Below are positions 45,472 to 55,952 of a stretch of DNA of 64,000 bases, piece after piece. The position numbers and the translations under genes were made by a program. The DNA lies in the NCBI RefSeq assembly GCF_001680005.1, contig NC_033562.1:62001-126000 (forward strand), given 5' to 3'. The notes under the pieces were generated by a model. It searched no databases and was not told where the DNA came from. It was given only the letters and a program-made list of their open reading frames with translations. Source of the DNA: Plasmodium coatneyi (Eukaryota; Apicomplexa; Aconoidasida; Haemosporida; Plasmodiidae). Numbering within the stretch: position 1 is the first letter of the stretch; every line of letters begins with the position of its first letter.

Positions 45472-46149
45472 CTAAAACTGACCCTTGGAAATTTTGGAGT
45501 AGCGCTTCTTCCTTAGCAGACGCTCATCTCTCTTCTGAATGTAATCCATGCGTAACTGCCGCTCCGACTTGCGGTTGTCCACTCGACCTGACTCCTCCAA
45601 GTTCCTCCTAAACTGCTCGGCCGCCAGCTTCGCCTGAAGAACTCCAAACGCACACCGAAAGCGACGAATACGGTGCACCCCATCCTCCACCCACTGCACC
45701 ATCCACACGTGCAGCCGATGGTAATACGAAACACCCTTCACCTTCGACACAAACCAGGGGATCTCCTCATAGACAACATTGTACTTTCGCTTGCTCCAGT
45801 ACTTCCAGTTGGGTAATAAGTTCCAGGGATAATCACTTCCCAAGTGTTCACCAGCCCTTAGGGATTCTATCCACTTGGTTCGATAGTAATTGCTTGGTAG
45901 GTACTGCTGCAATTCGTTCGTCTTGGCTTCAAAGCAGTCCGATGGGGAAAGGTATTCCGGTGGTGTCACGTGTGGGTGGATAACCTCCTTCGTCTTCGGC
46001 TTGTAAGGATGTTTCGACAGGCGTGCTACTGACAGGGTACACACCTTTCTACTGTCACAGACCCGTCCCCCCAGTTTGAAGCCATCTCCCCGGGTTAGGA
46101 GCTGCCGAGCAAAGTTACCCAGCTTTATCATATTTCTCTGGGGGAGCAT
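45472..46149 (-). CDS. Mitochondrial AP2-like-domain protein, probable mitoribosomal subunit
   Basis: A 225-residue single-exon protein. The N-terminus (MIKLGNFARQLLTRGDGFKL from the second Met) is rich in Arg/Lys and lacks acidic residues, as in mitochondrial presequences. Residues ~145-195 (KGVSYYHRLHVWMVQWVEDG, then RIRRFRCAFGVLQAKLAAEQF) follow the AP2 fold pattern: GV at the first strand, a WxVxW-type second strand, a third strand and an AK-containing helix. Apicomplexan mitochondrial ribosomes are known to have recruited AP2- and RAP-domain proteins, so a structural mitoribosome role is more likely than a DNA-binding transcription factor. It ends in a basic tail (RLLRKKRYSKISKGQF). The domain call is by eye. 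Confidence 0.65.
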   Translation of the reverse strand: MLPQRNMIKLGNFARQLLTRGDGFKLGGRVCDSRKVCTLSVARLSKHPYKPKTKEVIHPHVTPPEYLSPSDCFEAKTNELQQYLPSNYYRTKWIESLRAGEHLGSDYPWNLLPNWKYWSKRKYNVVYEEIPWFVSKVKGVSYYHRLHVWMVQWVEDGVHRIRRFRCAFGVLQAKLAAEQFRRNLEESGRVDNRKSERQLRMDYIQKRDERLLRKKRYSKISKGQF

Positions 46150-47242
46150 TCATTCCAGGGGGGTAAAATGAATGAGGAAATTACTTCTCCCTCAGCGTCA
46201 TCTCCAGTGGGTACTTGTTCTTTTAACATGTTTTCTTGTCGACGTTCTCTTGCAGGCGAGGTGACTCCTACGTGATCACTTCTGCTCGTTGCACAGAGGG
46301 GGCATTTTCCCTTAGCGGTTGCTCCCCGTGTGTGCTACTTTGTATACAAATAAAAAAAAAAAAAAATAATAAAAAATATGAACAAGTCAGGCGATTTAGC
46401 TACCTTGTCATAGGCCTCTTTCCCCATTTTGTATTTTTTTTTTTTTTTTTTGGCACTCCACACCCCTTCACAAATGGAGATGCCTGTTGTGCACACGTCG
46501 ACCGGCACGATGCATGCGATAAATGAACTCCTCCTTACAACAAAGGAACCACCCATTTGCGGGACCAACATAGTGGGATGCAACACCGTCATGATACATG
46601 GCAATTCCTTAACTGCCTTTTCGATGCACACCCTTCTGGGGAGAAACAAAGGAAACAAATCTAAGCGTGATTCGCATGCTGGGTAAAATGCACCCGAATG
46701 GTCATGCCTTTAAGGGGAAGAATATCTTAACCTTTACGAAGACCCGACGGGGAAAAGATCCCCACTGAGGTGTGTACTAAAACCTTATCAATCCATTTGC
46801 CATGGTTGGGTTGTCTCCCAGTTTGTTAAAAAAAGAAAAAAAAGCTATTCCTAAGTGATTCCTTCACGAGGAAAGGGCCCACCCTATCTATACACATGAA
46901 CTGTTACATCACATGGATAGATAAAATGAGAAAAAAAAAAGGAGCGTTCAAATGGGGGTTCGCAAATGCAGCTACTAACAAGCTGCACGAAGTTAGTGGT
47001 CTCCGTGCTGATCTGCTTATATTCAAATGGGAAAAAATAAAAAGTAGGGGTTGAGGTGTTCCTTGGATAGCCCTCCTCGGAATGGTGCACAAAACAAAGC
47101 TACACAATGTGAAGCGGCATGGTAGTCACACGGAAAGAAGTACACTGACTGTTTGGTGATGCCTCTTCCAACATAAGGAGGGTACCGCAATAAGGAGCAG
47201 GCTTCCCCACCGTTCGGTTGCCTTTCCTCCTATGTGACCTGC
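46150..47242. other. 1.1-kb spacer, no gene seen
   Basis: It includes the upstream region of the AP2-like gene and the 3' UTR of the small mitochondrial protein. Poly-A near 46351-46365, poly-T near 46434-46451. Short frames show no protein-like pattern with support. Confidence 0.5.
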
Positions 47243-47746
47243 CTAGTTGCCCTTCCGAGGATTCCTCAGCTTGTTTAAGTACTTGGCATAATTGGGGTGG
47301 CCAATGGCAAACATGTTATTGGCGTATTTGAACTTGAGCTTCTGCACCAGGAGGTTCACTTTATTATCGTGTGCAAGGAGGGCCAAATACGCAACGAAGA
47401 AAGATAAATAAAGAATGGACGTGCCGAATTCGTTTTCAAAAATTTTTTGCGTTAAAAAGTCGATGGTCTTTCCTGCCATGAATATGTATTCTGTCTTGGG
47501 GTTGTTTTCTTCCTCTTTGTGTTTCGCTTCAAACATGATTGGGGAGATGAGTAGCATCGTCCCTCCTGCGGTTGCCGTTGCGGTTGCGGCTGCTTTGGAT
47601 GTGCCGTTGCTTCTTGCGCTTTGGGTGATCTGCCTGGTTTGCATGGATTTACTACTCACCTGCACTGATTGTTTCTGCATGCTGGTCCCGCTATTCCTCA
47701 CCCAACTGGTGAAGAGAGCCCGCAGGCGCGGCAGTCCGTTTGGCAT
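47243..47746 (-). CDS. Small probable mitochondrial membrane protein
   Basis: A 167-residue single exon. The first ~50 residues are basic, Ser/Thr/Gln-rich and acid-free (MPNGLPRLRALFTSWVRNSG), typical of a mitochondrial import signal, followed by an Ala/Thr-rich linker. A hydrophobic segment (TSILYLSFFVAYLALLAH) lies at ~110-127, and a basic C-terminal ~40 residues ends NKLRNPRKGN. The layout suits a supernumerary subunit of a respiratory complex or the ATP synthase, many of which are lineage-specific in Apicomplexa. I do not recognise the family, so this is inference from architecture. Confidence 0.62.
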   Translation of the reverse strand: MPNGLPRLRALFTSWVRNSGTSMQKQSVQVSSKSMQTRQITQSARSNGTSKAAATATATAGGTMLLISPIMFEAKHKEEENNPKTEYIFMAGKTIDFLTQKIFENEFGTSILYLSFFVAYLALLAHDNKVNLLVQKLKFKYANNMFAIGHPNYAKYLNKLRNPRKGN

Positions 47747-48693
47747 TCTGCGCCCGTGTGAATATGTGAGAACACACGTTCATGCGTGTGCTGACTGATG
47801 TAGTTCGGCTTTCTCTCTGAGGAAGCAATGTGAAGTGGTGGGTATTCCTCCTTTTCTTCAATATGGTTGAGTTCCCCTTTGAAGTACTATACACGGTGGG
47901 GAGGTACGAACACGTGGTTTAAATGTGGCTACGCGAAAGTCCCTCGTTAAAGGTCCTCTTCTACTCAGAGAATGAAACACCTTCGTCGGTTGCTCGGGGC
48001 ATCACGTGTGGCTTCTTCCTACGATCAGAGGAGCAAAGAAAAAAAAAAAAAAAAAAAAAAAAAAATTCTCAAAATTGTAGCAATTGTGATGCGGGCGCTG
48101 CTACGTGTTGGTAATAATTCATCGACGTAGTTGTTCACACTGCTGACGGGGTAGGCCGCAAACAATTCGCTCCCAAACAATATTACTTGTGCTTACACGC
48201 TGGGAGTTCGCCGTGCGGGTTAGAAGTGCCCAGTCGGAAAAGGAAATAAAACGCGACGTGCACCCAACTGGGGAAAAGTAAAACCGTGGCATGTAAAGGG
48301 GAAGCGCCCCTGGAGCGAAGTACTTTTTTTTTTTTTTTTTTTTCCCTTTCGTTTTTCTCTGCACATTAACCTGAACTGATGAAGCACTTCCTGTTCATCT
48401 CCATGTGTGTTTTTTTTTCCCCTTCTGGTTATGCCTAACCGAAGAGGTGCTTCTCCCATCAGAGGAGCTTGCCCCTTTTGCAACTGAGCCGTACATTCCG
48501 CTGTGCTACCACGTTCAGTCTTCCAGAGCAATCCCCCACCATTGGCAAGCATGACATAGGAAGAGCTACACACCGAAGGAACGTCCAACGGGGTCATCAG
48601 CACAGCGAAGAGAAAGAACGTAACACAACTGAAGGGGGGAAGTTGCACCACACACCACATCTATAGGCCGCTTATTCGTTTCCCCCGCGCACC
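47747..48693. other. Divergent spacer, no gene seen
   Basis: Bidirectional promoter interval between the small mitochondrial protein and mitochondrial uS2. Poly-A at 48040-48065 and poly-T at 48325-48343. No coding signal was recognised. Confidence 0.5.
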
Positions 48694-49131
48694 ATGCAGT
48701 ACAACCTGATCGGGAGCAGAATCAACAACCACTACCTGGTGGACCCCTACGTGAGCATGCTCTACTTAAAAAGGGCATACAAGTTTTTGAAGCTGCTAAA
48801 GGACAACGGCGGGGATGTCCTAATCGTAGGCAACAAGCACAGAGAAGTCAACTTAGAAAACTACTTTAACAACATTCAGCGGAAGGAGGTATGTGACCTA
48901 AACACTATAACAAACGTCACGAAGAAGTTTGACCTGCTGGTTTGCACCGACTTAGCGTTGTTCTACCCCTACGTCAAGAACGTCCTCATCCCAAAAATGC
49001 TGGTTGCAGATGGGAACACCTTCATAAAGTACAAGACTTTTTTGCACACCTTCGATTATTTCATTCCACTGACGAATGAGAAGCTGGACCGTCACCTGCA
49101 CTACGTGCTGGCCCGCAGGTACCTCTCCTGA
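48694..49131 (+). CDS. Mitochondrial ribosomal protein uS2 (uS2m), short form
   Basis: A 145-residue single exon with core uS2 signatures: LYLKRAYKFLKLLKDNGGDV followed by LIVGNKHRE (family: GGxxLFVGTK), DLLVCTDLALFYPYVKNVLI (family: PDLxVVxDxxxxxxAxxEA) and IPKMLVADGN followed by FDYFIPLTNEK (family: IPxxALVDTxxxPxxVDYxIPxNxx). uS2 binds the head-body junction of the small ribosomal subunit. Bacterial uS2 has ~240 residues including a coiled-coil insertion, which is absent here, and there is no obvious cleaved presequence beyond MQYNLIGSRINNHYL. Mitochondrial location is inferred from its divergence. It is convergent with XPD, 209 bp away. Confidence 0.78.
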   Translation: MQYNLIGSRINNHYLVDPYVSMLYLKRAYKFLKLLKDNGGDVLIVGNKHREVNLENYFNNIQRKEVCDLNTITNVTKKFDLLVCTDLALFYPYVKNVLIPKMLVADGNTFIKYKTFLHTFDYFIPLTNEKLDRHLHYVLARRYLS

Positions 49132-49340
49132 GGTTGTCACGCGTACCGGTGGGGAAGGAACAAGGAACGCTTCTTTTGTATTCGCAACTTCCCCTGATTA
49201 ATCACCCCTCAGAAAGAGGAAGGAGTGCATTCCCCTGCAGGGGGTCACAGTTAAGCTGTTCTAATAAGCGGTAAAAGTGGATAGACGAATGGATGAACAA
49301 AAAAAAAAAGGGGTGACGTTCCTCCGTAAAGAAGCAATGA

Positions 49341-52277
49341 TCATATAAAGTCGTCGATGTTAAGCACAGACTTAACTAAGGACCAGCACTTGGACTGGTT
49401 GCAAATGAGCTCCTGCGAAAGTTTGGTCTGGCCCGTTTCCTTGTACTCCTGAGACATGTTTAGAAGGAACTTGCGGGAAATATTTACGGCCGTGCTGATT
49501 GTGAGGTTCACGTTCGATAGGTCCATGCATTTGATGATCCAGGGGGGCAGCTTGCTCTTCTTATCGTTCCGTGCGTATCGAATGTCTGCAAAGATCATAA
49601 TCCCATAGTCCTTCTTGTTTCGTATAATACGTCCAACACATTGGGACGCCTGGCGCATCGCGTCGAAGGTTAGAAACTCATTTTCCTGAATGTTGTATGT
49701 TTCTTTTAAAAAGTCTAACCTCGCCTTTAGGATCCTGGAGAGGGTATACTGGTAGGGGATGCCAAAAAGGATCACACACTTCCCGTAGTGCTTATCAAAA
49801 TCAATCCCTTCGGCAATTTTCCCACGACAAATGGATAAAAAAACAGCTCCTTTGCCTAAGTCACATGCCCTCTTAAAGTTGTGCAGAGCAATTGTTGTTG
49901 ATACGATATCCTTCGTCTCAATAAATATGAGCTTATAATCGAGGATGTTTGTTATGATGCCCAGTTCGTACCAAGAGGAGATGACCTCCTCCATGTAGAT
50001 GTACGAAGGGAAGTAAGCCACGATCCCATCAGGTATCGTTTTGCACATTTCTACTAGAAGCATGCCGTAGTTTTTTATAACCGTTATGTCACTTCGTAGA
50101 GAAAACTGCGAAGATAACGGTACGAGGTCAGAACTTTTCGTAACGATAAGGGGACACACACAACTCCTATCGAAGGACATCGGAAAGGACGCCGTCAACA
50201 CCGTCTTGAAGTTTAGCAACTTAGGATATAACTCCAACGGGGTGATTGTTCCGCTTGTCAGAACAACCGATTTATATTTGTTAATCACTGACTTCATTGC
50301 TATGGAGGAATCTAGACAAGCGAACTGAATTACCGGGTCGTAGATACCGGTAGCCTCCGGATAAGGCTCACATATGATGATAAACCCTTGAAAGTAGCTC
50401 CCCAGCAAGGTGCAAAAGTTACACACGATGTTTAAGGCTGAGTAGTCTTCCACATTAACTATTTGCAGGGCATTCAATATAGACTTCAACCGATCAAAAC
50501 AGAACTTAAAAAAAGACGTGTCCAGTTTTGTCTCTCTCTCACATTTATACAAAAAGGACAGTGGACCTTCTGATGTTATCTCGTATATGTTCACATACTT
50601 TTTCAGGTACATCACAACTATTCTCATCAAGTTTAAAAAGTGTTCCGACTTTCGGATATTCCCAGGGAGAACCACATTTCTTACAATGTCCTCCATTAGT
50701 AACGGACTGTAGTGCAGATCCGTTGGGTCATCTGTTCCGTTATTACTACCATTCGTGGGGGCGTCTTTGCTCTCCTCGGGGAACAGACTACTAACTGTAG
50801 TTTGCTCGTTTTTACCGGTTGGGATTAGCTCCCTAGTCGACTGACCTAGTAACTTCGCCAACCCTTCCATTAGACTTTCTTCCTTTGCCGGTTTCTCCCC
50901 CGTGGAGGTATCCCCTACGGATGGTGCATGCTCTTCCACTCCAGTGGGATTTGCCCCCCCAGGGAAAATTAAATTTAAGTCTTCATCAATGTAGACCTCT
51001 CCCCTCAAGTCGGTTTTTCCTTCTGTCCCCGTGTCGGTCTTTCCTCCCCCCCGTTGGGCCTGTTCGCCCCGTTGCGCCCGGAGCTGCTGCAAAATCAGGT
51101 TGCAGTCCTGCCGCAGCTTCTCCTCGTTCATAATTCGGGACGCCTCAATTTTGCTGAGCAGCTTCCTAATATTTGAGGTGGCCTTGTTCAGGACGTTCCT
51201 GTCGATGTTCACGCTCAGTGCCTCCAGGCAGACACTGTCAATATTGTGCGCCTCGTCGAAAACGATAATGTCCCTCTTGTGTAGATTCACCCCTTTATTT
51301 ATGTCCCTTCCGATGAAGAGCGACTTGGATACCTTGGGGTCGATCACGTACTGGTAGTTTAACACAATCACTTTGGCCACCTCAATAATTTTCTTTGCGC
51401 AAAAATAGGGACACATGGGAATATTCTCATTTTTTGCATTTTTATACCCCTTACACATTAGCTTCAGATCCTCTATGGTGTACACACCTGGCTGAATCAA
51501 CTCGAACAGAAACTCCTTTTTGTAATTCTCGTAGTATCCACACAACCCTATGTCATTATACTCCTCCAGGGAGTTGGTCGTGTTATAAATGTCGAAATAA
51601 TCCTCTATATCTATGTGTTGTCTGTTCTTTACAATAAAATCGGAGATCCTATCCGAATGTGCATTCCCCAATTGGTTTATTTTCTGGTTGATGTACTTCT
51701 TCTCCCGGACAAAGGTGGCAGTCAATTTTCGGCATTCCTCGTCTATCTTCTCACGTTCGTGCTTTCGTAGAACCCGTTCGTTCACGCACATGCACCTCCG
51801 AGCGCTAATTCCTATGGCTAGTATATCTCCTGGGGGGAAGCCACCATCGCTACTGCAGCTATTACCGCTATTAACATTGTTAACGTTGCTAACGTTGTTC
51901 CCGCTTTCAGCGGTAGTTTGGTCCCCCTTCACCTCCACCTTATCCACATTACTTCCCCCCCCGTTCTGCTGGGCACGCCGCCGCAACGTGTCCACTCTAT
52001 ACTGAATAACCTTCTTCAGCTCGATGAGCGACTTTTCCATCTCGGCCACCGTCCGTGTGCAAAAAATAAACTTACCCTCGTCATTCTTCTTATACTGATA
52101 CGACGTTATGAGGGAAAAAATGGCCACCGTCTTCCCCGTACCTGTGGGCATCTCCAGCACGCAGTGACCCTCACTGTCCAGCGTCTTCTTCAGGTAACGC
52201 ATGTAGGCATACTGCTCCGGGTATATGTAGTCATAGGGGAAGAACACCTCCAGGTCGTCCAGGTGGAAGACCACCAT
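49341..52277 (-). CDS. XPD: XPD/Rad3 DNA helicase, TFIIH subunit
   Basis: A 978-residue single exon. It opens like all XPD proteins (EVFFPYDYIYPEQYAYMRYL) with Walker A MPTGTGKTV, the iron-sulphur region cysteines (ARRCMC, ECRKL, GLCGYY, MCPYFC), DEAH box VFDEAHNID and a C-terminal helicase domain with SICRGKIAEGIDF and CVGRIIRNKKDYG. XPD is the 5'-3' helicase of TFIIH used in nucleotide excision repair and promoter opening. Human XPD is 760 residues; extra length comes from two low-complexity insertions, at ~100-145 (Asn/Val/Ser-rich) and ~405-535 (Gly/Gln/Thr/Asp-rich). The match over the first 60 residues rules out the related FANCJ and RTEL1 helicases. Confidence 0.94.
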   Translation of the reverse strand: MVVFHLDDLEVFFPYDYIYPEQYAYMRYLKKTLDSEGHCVLEMPTGTGKTVAIFSLITSYQYKKNDEGKFIFCTRTVAEMEKSLIELKKVIQYRVDTLRRRAQQNGGGSNVDKVEVKGDQTTAESGNNVSNVNNVNSGNSCSSDGGFPPGDILAIGISARRCMCVNERVLRKHEREKIDEECRKLTATFVREKKYINQKINQLGNAHSDRISDFIVKNRQHIDIEDYFDIYNTTNSLEEYNDIGLCGYYENYKKEFLFELIQPGVYTIEDLKLMCKGYKNAKNENIPMCPYFCAKKIIEVAKVIVLNYQYVIDPKVSKSLFIGRDINKGVNLHKRDIIVFDEAHNIDSVCLEALSVNIDRNVLNKATSNIRKLLSKIEASRIMNEEKLRQDCNLILQQLRAQRGEQAQRGGGKTDTGTEGKTDLRGEVYIDEDLNLIFPGGANPTGVEEHAPSVGDTSTGEKPAKEESLMEGLAKLLGQSTRELIPTGKNEQTTVSSLFPEESKDAPTNGSNNGTDDPTDLHYSPLLMEDIVRNVVLPGNIRKSEHFLNLMRIVVMYLKKYVNIYEITSEGPLSFLYKCERETKLDTSFFKFCFDRLKSILNALQIVNVEDYSALNIVCNFCTLLGSYFQGFIIICEPYPEATGIYDPVIQFACLDSSIAMKSVINKYKSVVLTSGTITPLELYPKLLNFKTVLTASFPMSFDRSCVCPLIVTKSSDLVPLSSQFSLRSDITVIKNYGMLLVEMCKTIPDGIVAYFPSYIYMEEVISSWYELGIITNILDYKLIFIETKDIVSTTIALHNFKRACDLGKGAVFLSICRGKIAEGIDFDKHYGKCVILFGIPYQYTLSRILKARLDFLKETYNIQENEFLTFDAMRQASQCVGRIIRNKKDYGIMIFADIRYARNDKKSKLPPWIIKCMDLSNVNLTISTAVNISRKFLLNMSQEYKETGQTKLSQELICNQSKCWSLVKSVLNIDDFI

Positions 52278-53269
52278 TGTTCACACGCAGGGGTTCAGTT
52301 CAGTTGGTCTCCGCTCCACGTTCATGCATCACGTTCATGCACCACGGAAGATAGCACTGTTGCCTTCTTCACCCCCTGATCGGTCTCCCCGCCCATTCGG
52401 GCAGAAGCAGTCCTCACCCCAACGGGTTCCAAAAGGGGGGCCACGTTTAACCTGCACAACGGGGTAAACACAAGGGGGAACTTCCCAAATGGAAAAAAAA
52501 AAAAAAAAAATTATAAACTTTTAGCAGCTACTCCCCCCGTTTGGTATCCTCCATTACGAGGAGAAAGTAACCACCATGGAGCCAATCTTCCTGCGGGGAC
52601 GCAAAACGGAGTGCATGGAATAGCTCGGGCGCGGCTCACTTTACAGAGGACCAACTTGGATCGACAGGGCAGACCCACACATGTTGTGACAATCCCCCGT
52701 CACGCAGAATGGTAGAACCGCGCAAGCAACGAGATGGAGATGGAGAGCTGGTCAACGCGATCACCATAACGGAGGTTAGTGAAAAAAAAATAAACGACTT
52801 CGATACCACTCGGCCATTGCACCATTGAACCATTTAACCATTGCACCATCTGAACACGCGGATCGCAAATGTAACACCCACCTTAGTGACCACTCCCCCC
52901 AGTGACCTCCATTTTGAGGAGGTAATTACCATCTTTAACCCTCCTTCCTGAAAATGCTCACTTATATTCGCCGCACCTGTTAAGGTAAAAAAGGGAAAAA
53001 AAAGGAAAGTACCACCAACGTTATAATCACCACTACGGGGAAGTATCGTGCAGTGTCCCCTTTTTTGTTGTTTTTTCCCCCACTGCCACCTCGTGGTGAT
53101 TGGTGAGTGGGTATGGATTCTTTTCCATGGCTGTGAACGATGAGGTCGAATGTGCTGTGTAGGGCAGTGTAGTGGCCTCGCGGAGTTGGCACGTTGCAAA
53201 GCATACTGATGCTACTTCGTTGCTACTCCGTTGCTACACCGTTGCTACTCTGATGCTACCCCGCTCAAC
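52278..53269. other. Divergent spacer, no gene seen
   Basis: Roughly 1 kb between the start codons of XPD and the HisRS. Poly-A run at 52492-52510. Tandem GTTGCTAC/TGATGCTAC words lie just before the HisRS start (53208-53258). No exon was recognised. Confidence 0.5.
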
Positions 53270-55012
53270 ATGCTTAGAAGGCTCTTCCTAGCCGCCGTGA
53301 CGCTCGTTCAAGTCTGCTCGCTACGCACAGGACGACAGGGAAGAATAAACTACCACCCCCCCTGGCCCTTCCTGACCACCCCCAGGGTGAAGAAGTCCAC
53401 ACCCCACGAACAACACTCCTCACGCAACAGAAGCATAAGCCTAAAAAGCGTAAGAGGCATCAGGACCTTCAACCCTAGCGAATATGCAAAGAGGGAATAC
53501 ATATTTAACACATGGAAGGAACTAGCCAAGGCCTTTTCCTACAGCTTTTACGACTTACCGGTTCTGGAGGATTACCACATTTTTCAGAGGAGCAAAATAA
53601 ATGAGGCGTACGACTTTGTTAAGAATAAGCGTCATTTAATTTTGCGGCCGGAAATAACCCCCCAGTTGGTGAGACACCTGTTTGTGCGTGAAGAGAGGGC
53701 ACATCAAGTGGGCCGCCACGAAGGGGGTGAAGAAGATCAATTGGGTCAATTGGCTAAACAGAGGGACGATAACCAAATTAGTGAACATGTTGGACAGACG
53801 ATCGGTCAGGAAGGGAGTCATCCTGCTCCACCCCAGAGTGGAGTATTAACGAACCGCGTGCAGGTCAAGCCGTACCGACTGCACAATCTACGCAAGGTAC
53901 ATAAAATGAGCACCATCGGGCAGTGCTTCCGATACGAACGAACAACCAGCTGCAGAAAAAGAGAACACTACCAGTGGAATATGGACATAATAGGCACAGA
54001 CCTCATAGACGCAGATGTAGAAATCCTAACCGTCTTGATCTCCTTCTTCCGTCGAGTCCACTTACTCCCCACCGACGTAGTCATAAAAATAAATGACAAG
54101 CGAATTGTTACACAGATGGTAAAAAGAATTTTCAAGACTTCCCTAAGGGAATTTTCAGACCCCTACATTCAACATCATGTCGTGCAAAATACCCTACACA
54201 ACTTGGACAAGTATAAAAAAATATCCAATGGGACGTTTAAATTTTTGCTACAGAGGAAGATGCCCTACTTGCACAAACACGAAGTAATCAACTTTTTTAA
54301 CATCATTGGGAAAATACAAAGTTTACCTGACCTGGCAATATTTTTTAATTCCCCAGGGGAGCAACGCATTCTTTCCGATTTGCACACCGTGTTGAATTAT
54401 TTTCAGGAAATAAATTTAAACAATTACTTCGAGATAGACTTAACTGTCGTCAGAGGGATGGATTACTACACGAACATAATTTTTGAAAGTTTCTACAGGC
54501 ATAAGAAGTACAGAGCAATTTGTGGCGGGGGGAGATATACTTACCTTCTTAACGGGGGACAGCGTGTGTGTGCAGTGGGGTTTGGCATGGGGGACGTCGT
54601 CATCACGGAGATTTTATTCAACAGCCAAGCGCGTCACGGGGGGAACGACGCGGAACACTTAACGGACGAACTTTACAAAAACGTCGACGTGGTGAGCTTC
54701 TTTCCCCCCCTGGCAAAGCAGCATATTGGCTACCCCCCACGCAGCATCACACAGAGGGAACACTTCCACATAGTGGACACGCTGCGCAGAAACGGTGTGC
54801 GTGTGCACTCCCTCCTCCAGGCTGGCAACAACGGTAGCCTTTCCAAAGCTTTGAAGAAGGCCAACTCCCTGCACGCAAATTTTTTTTTCTTCTTTGATGA
54901 ACACAGTGGAGTCTTCTTCCTGAAGGATTTGAGAACGGGGGGGCAACGCGCAGTGACCTCGGAGGACGTCCTGTCGGTCTACTCCTCGGGCGTTTCGCCG
55001 CCACCCCAGTAG
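53270..55012 (+). CDS. Organellar histidyl-tRNA synthetase, probably apicoplast
   Basis: A 580-residue single exon from the ATG at 53270. The first ~20 residues are hydrophobic (MLRRLFLAAVTLVQVCSL), followed by a basic, Ser/Thr/His-rich stretch, the bipartite signal-plus-transit layout of apicoplast proteins. Class II core: RGIRTFNPSEYAKREYIFN, motif 2 in FRYERTTSCRKREHYQWNMD (family: FRxExxxxGRxREFxQ), HisA motifs VRGMDYYTN and CGGGRYTYLL, and motif 3 VGFGMGDV. A C-terminal anticodon-binding domain is present (VDTLRRNGVRVHSLL, LKDLRTGGQ). A charged ~50-residue insertion at ~145-195 separates the catalytic blocks. It charges tRNA-His; organelle choice is inferred from the leader. Confidence 0.84.
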   Translation: MLRRLFLAAVTLVQVCSLRTGRQGRINYHPPWPFLTTPRVKKSTPHEQHSSRNRSISLKSVRGIRTFNPSEYAKREYIFNTWKELAKAFSYSFYDLPVLEDYHIFQRSKINEAYDFVKNKRHLILRPEITPQLVRHLFVREERAHQVGRHEGGEEDQLGQLAKQRDDNQISEHVGQTIGQEGSHPAPPQSGVLTNRVQVKPYRLHNLRKVHKMSTIGQCFRYERTTSCRKREHYQWNMDIIGTDLIDADVEILTVLISFFRRVHLLPTDVVIKINDKRIVTQMVKRIFKTSLREFSDPYIQHHVVQNTLHNLDKYKKISNGTFKFLLQRKMPYLHKHEVINFFNIIGKIQSLPDLAIFFNSPGEQRILSDLHTVLNYFQEINLNNYFEIDLTVVRGMDYYTNIIFESFYRHKKYRAICGGGRYTYLLNGGQRVCAVGFGMGDVVITEILFNSQARHGGNDAEHLTDELYKNVDVVSFFPPLAKQHIGYPPRSITQREHFHIVDTLRRNGVRVHSLLQAGNNGSLSKALKKANSLHANFFFFFDEHSGVFFLKDLRTGGQRAVTSEDVLSVYSSGVSPPPQ

Positions 55013-55952
55013 TTGCACCCGAGCCGATGCGCGGAGCAGCGCAGCCTTACCCCCAATGGCGGGAAACTAATTTCCCCATTAAGCACGTTTGTGGTACGTC
55101 AGCTGCTCGGCCACCCATTCGTTCGTTCGTTCGTTCATTCGTTTGTTTGTTTGTTTGTTTGTTTTATTTTTTTTTTTCCCGTCGTCCGCACTGCAGCCCC
55201 GTGCTAACCTTTTTTTCGTCCTTTTTTCAAATTCCCCCCGGGGGGTTATAACTAGGCATACCAAACACCCCCAACAATGATTTGTTTTTTTTCACCGAAA
55301 GGTCGTTTCGACGGGTACACCTACCCTTTGTGGAGATTTCCCAGCTAAGGGAAAAGTGCACAACAGCCCCAACTTCACTGCACAGTGTAGGTAGCCATTT
55401 TTTTTTTTTTTTTTTCCTTTACATGGTCAGGCGTTTTTTTCCTTTTTTTTTTTTTTTTTTTTCCCATTTTGCCTGACCCGTTCAGGCGAAATTGGTTAAA
55501 TGGCACTTTTTGAAAAAGCGAAAATGATCTAACCCTTTCCATTTGGCGAAGCAGCGATTAGCAAAACGTTCACCCCAACGATTAGTCATAGTTTTCTTTT
55601 TTTTTGTTCTTCTATTTACCCTAACATGGGGGACCTATGAATGGCACATTGTGGGAACCCCCTCTCCAACGTCGACAAATTAGATGATGCGATGTAGGGG
55701 GTGATGGGGAAGACCGCATTTTGAATAATCCAACATGAACGCACTTATCGGGCAGCAAAACGCACATATATAGCTCTACACCGTGTGGCATCTTACGGCA
55801 CAAAAAAAAGGAGGCCAATTCTGTGTCCACCCTCCAACTCCTCATCTTGCTGCAAGGCAGTGGAGTAAATTTTGTATCATTTACAAGGGAGATACTGTGG
55901 AGGTAGGAGTGGTATATTTCTCATCCCTTGTGAACTCCAGATCGGTAGACCA
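55013..55952. other. Spacer with tetranucleotide repeat
   Basis: 3' UTR of the HisRS and 5' region of the FIP1 gene. It includes the GTTC/GTTT microsatellite and poly-T runs at 55400-55416 and 55445-55462. No gene was seen. Confidence 0.55.
55120..55165. repeat. (GTTC)n-(GTTT)n microsatellite
   Basis: Four-base units run without a break, first TTCG/TTCA then GTTT, and grade into poly-T. It lies in the HisRS 3' region. Confidence 0.85.
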
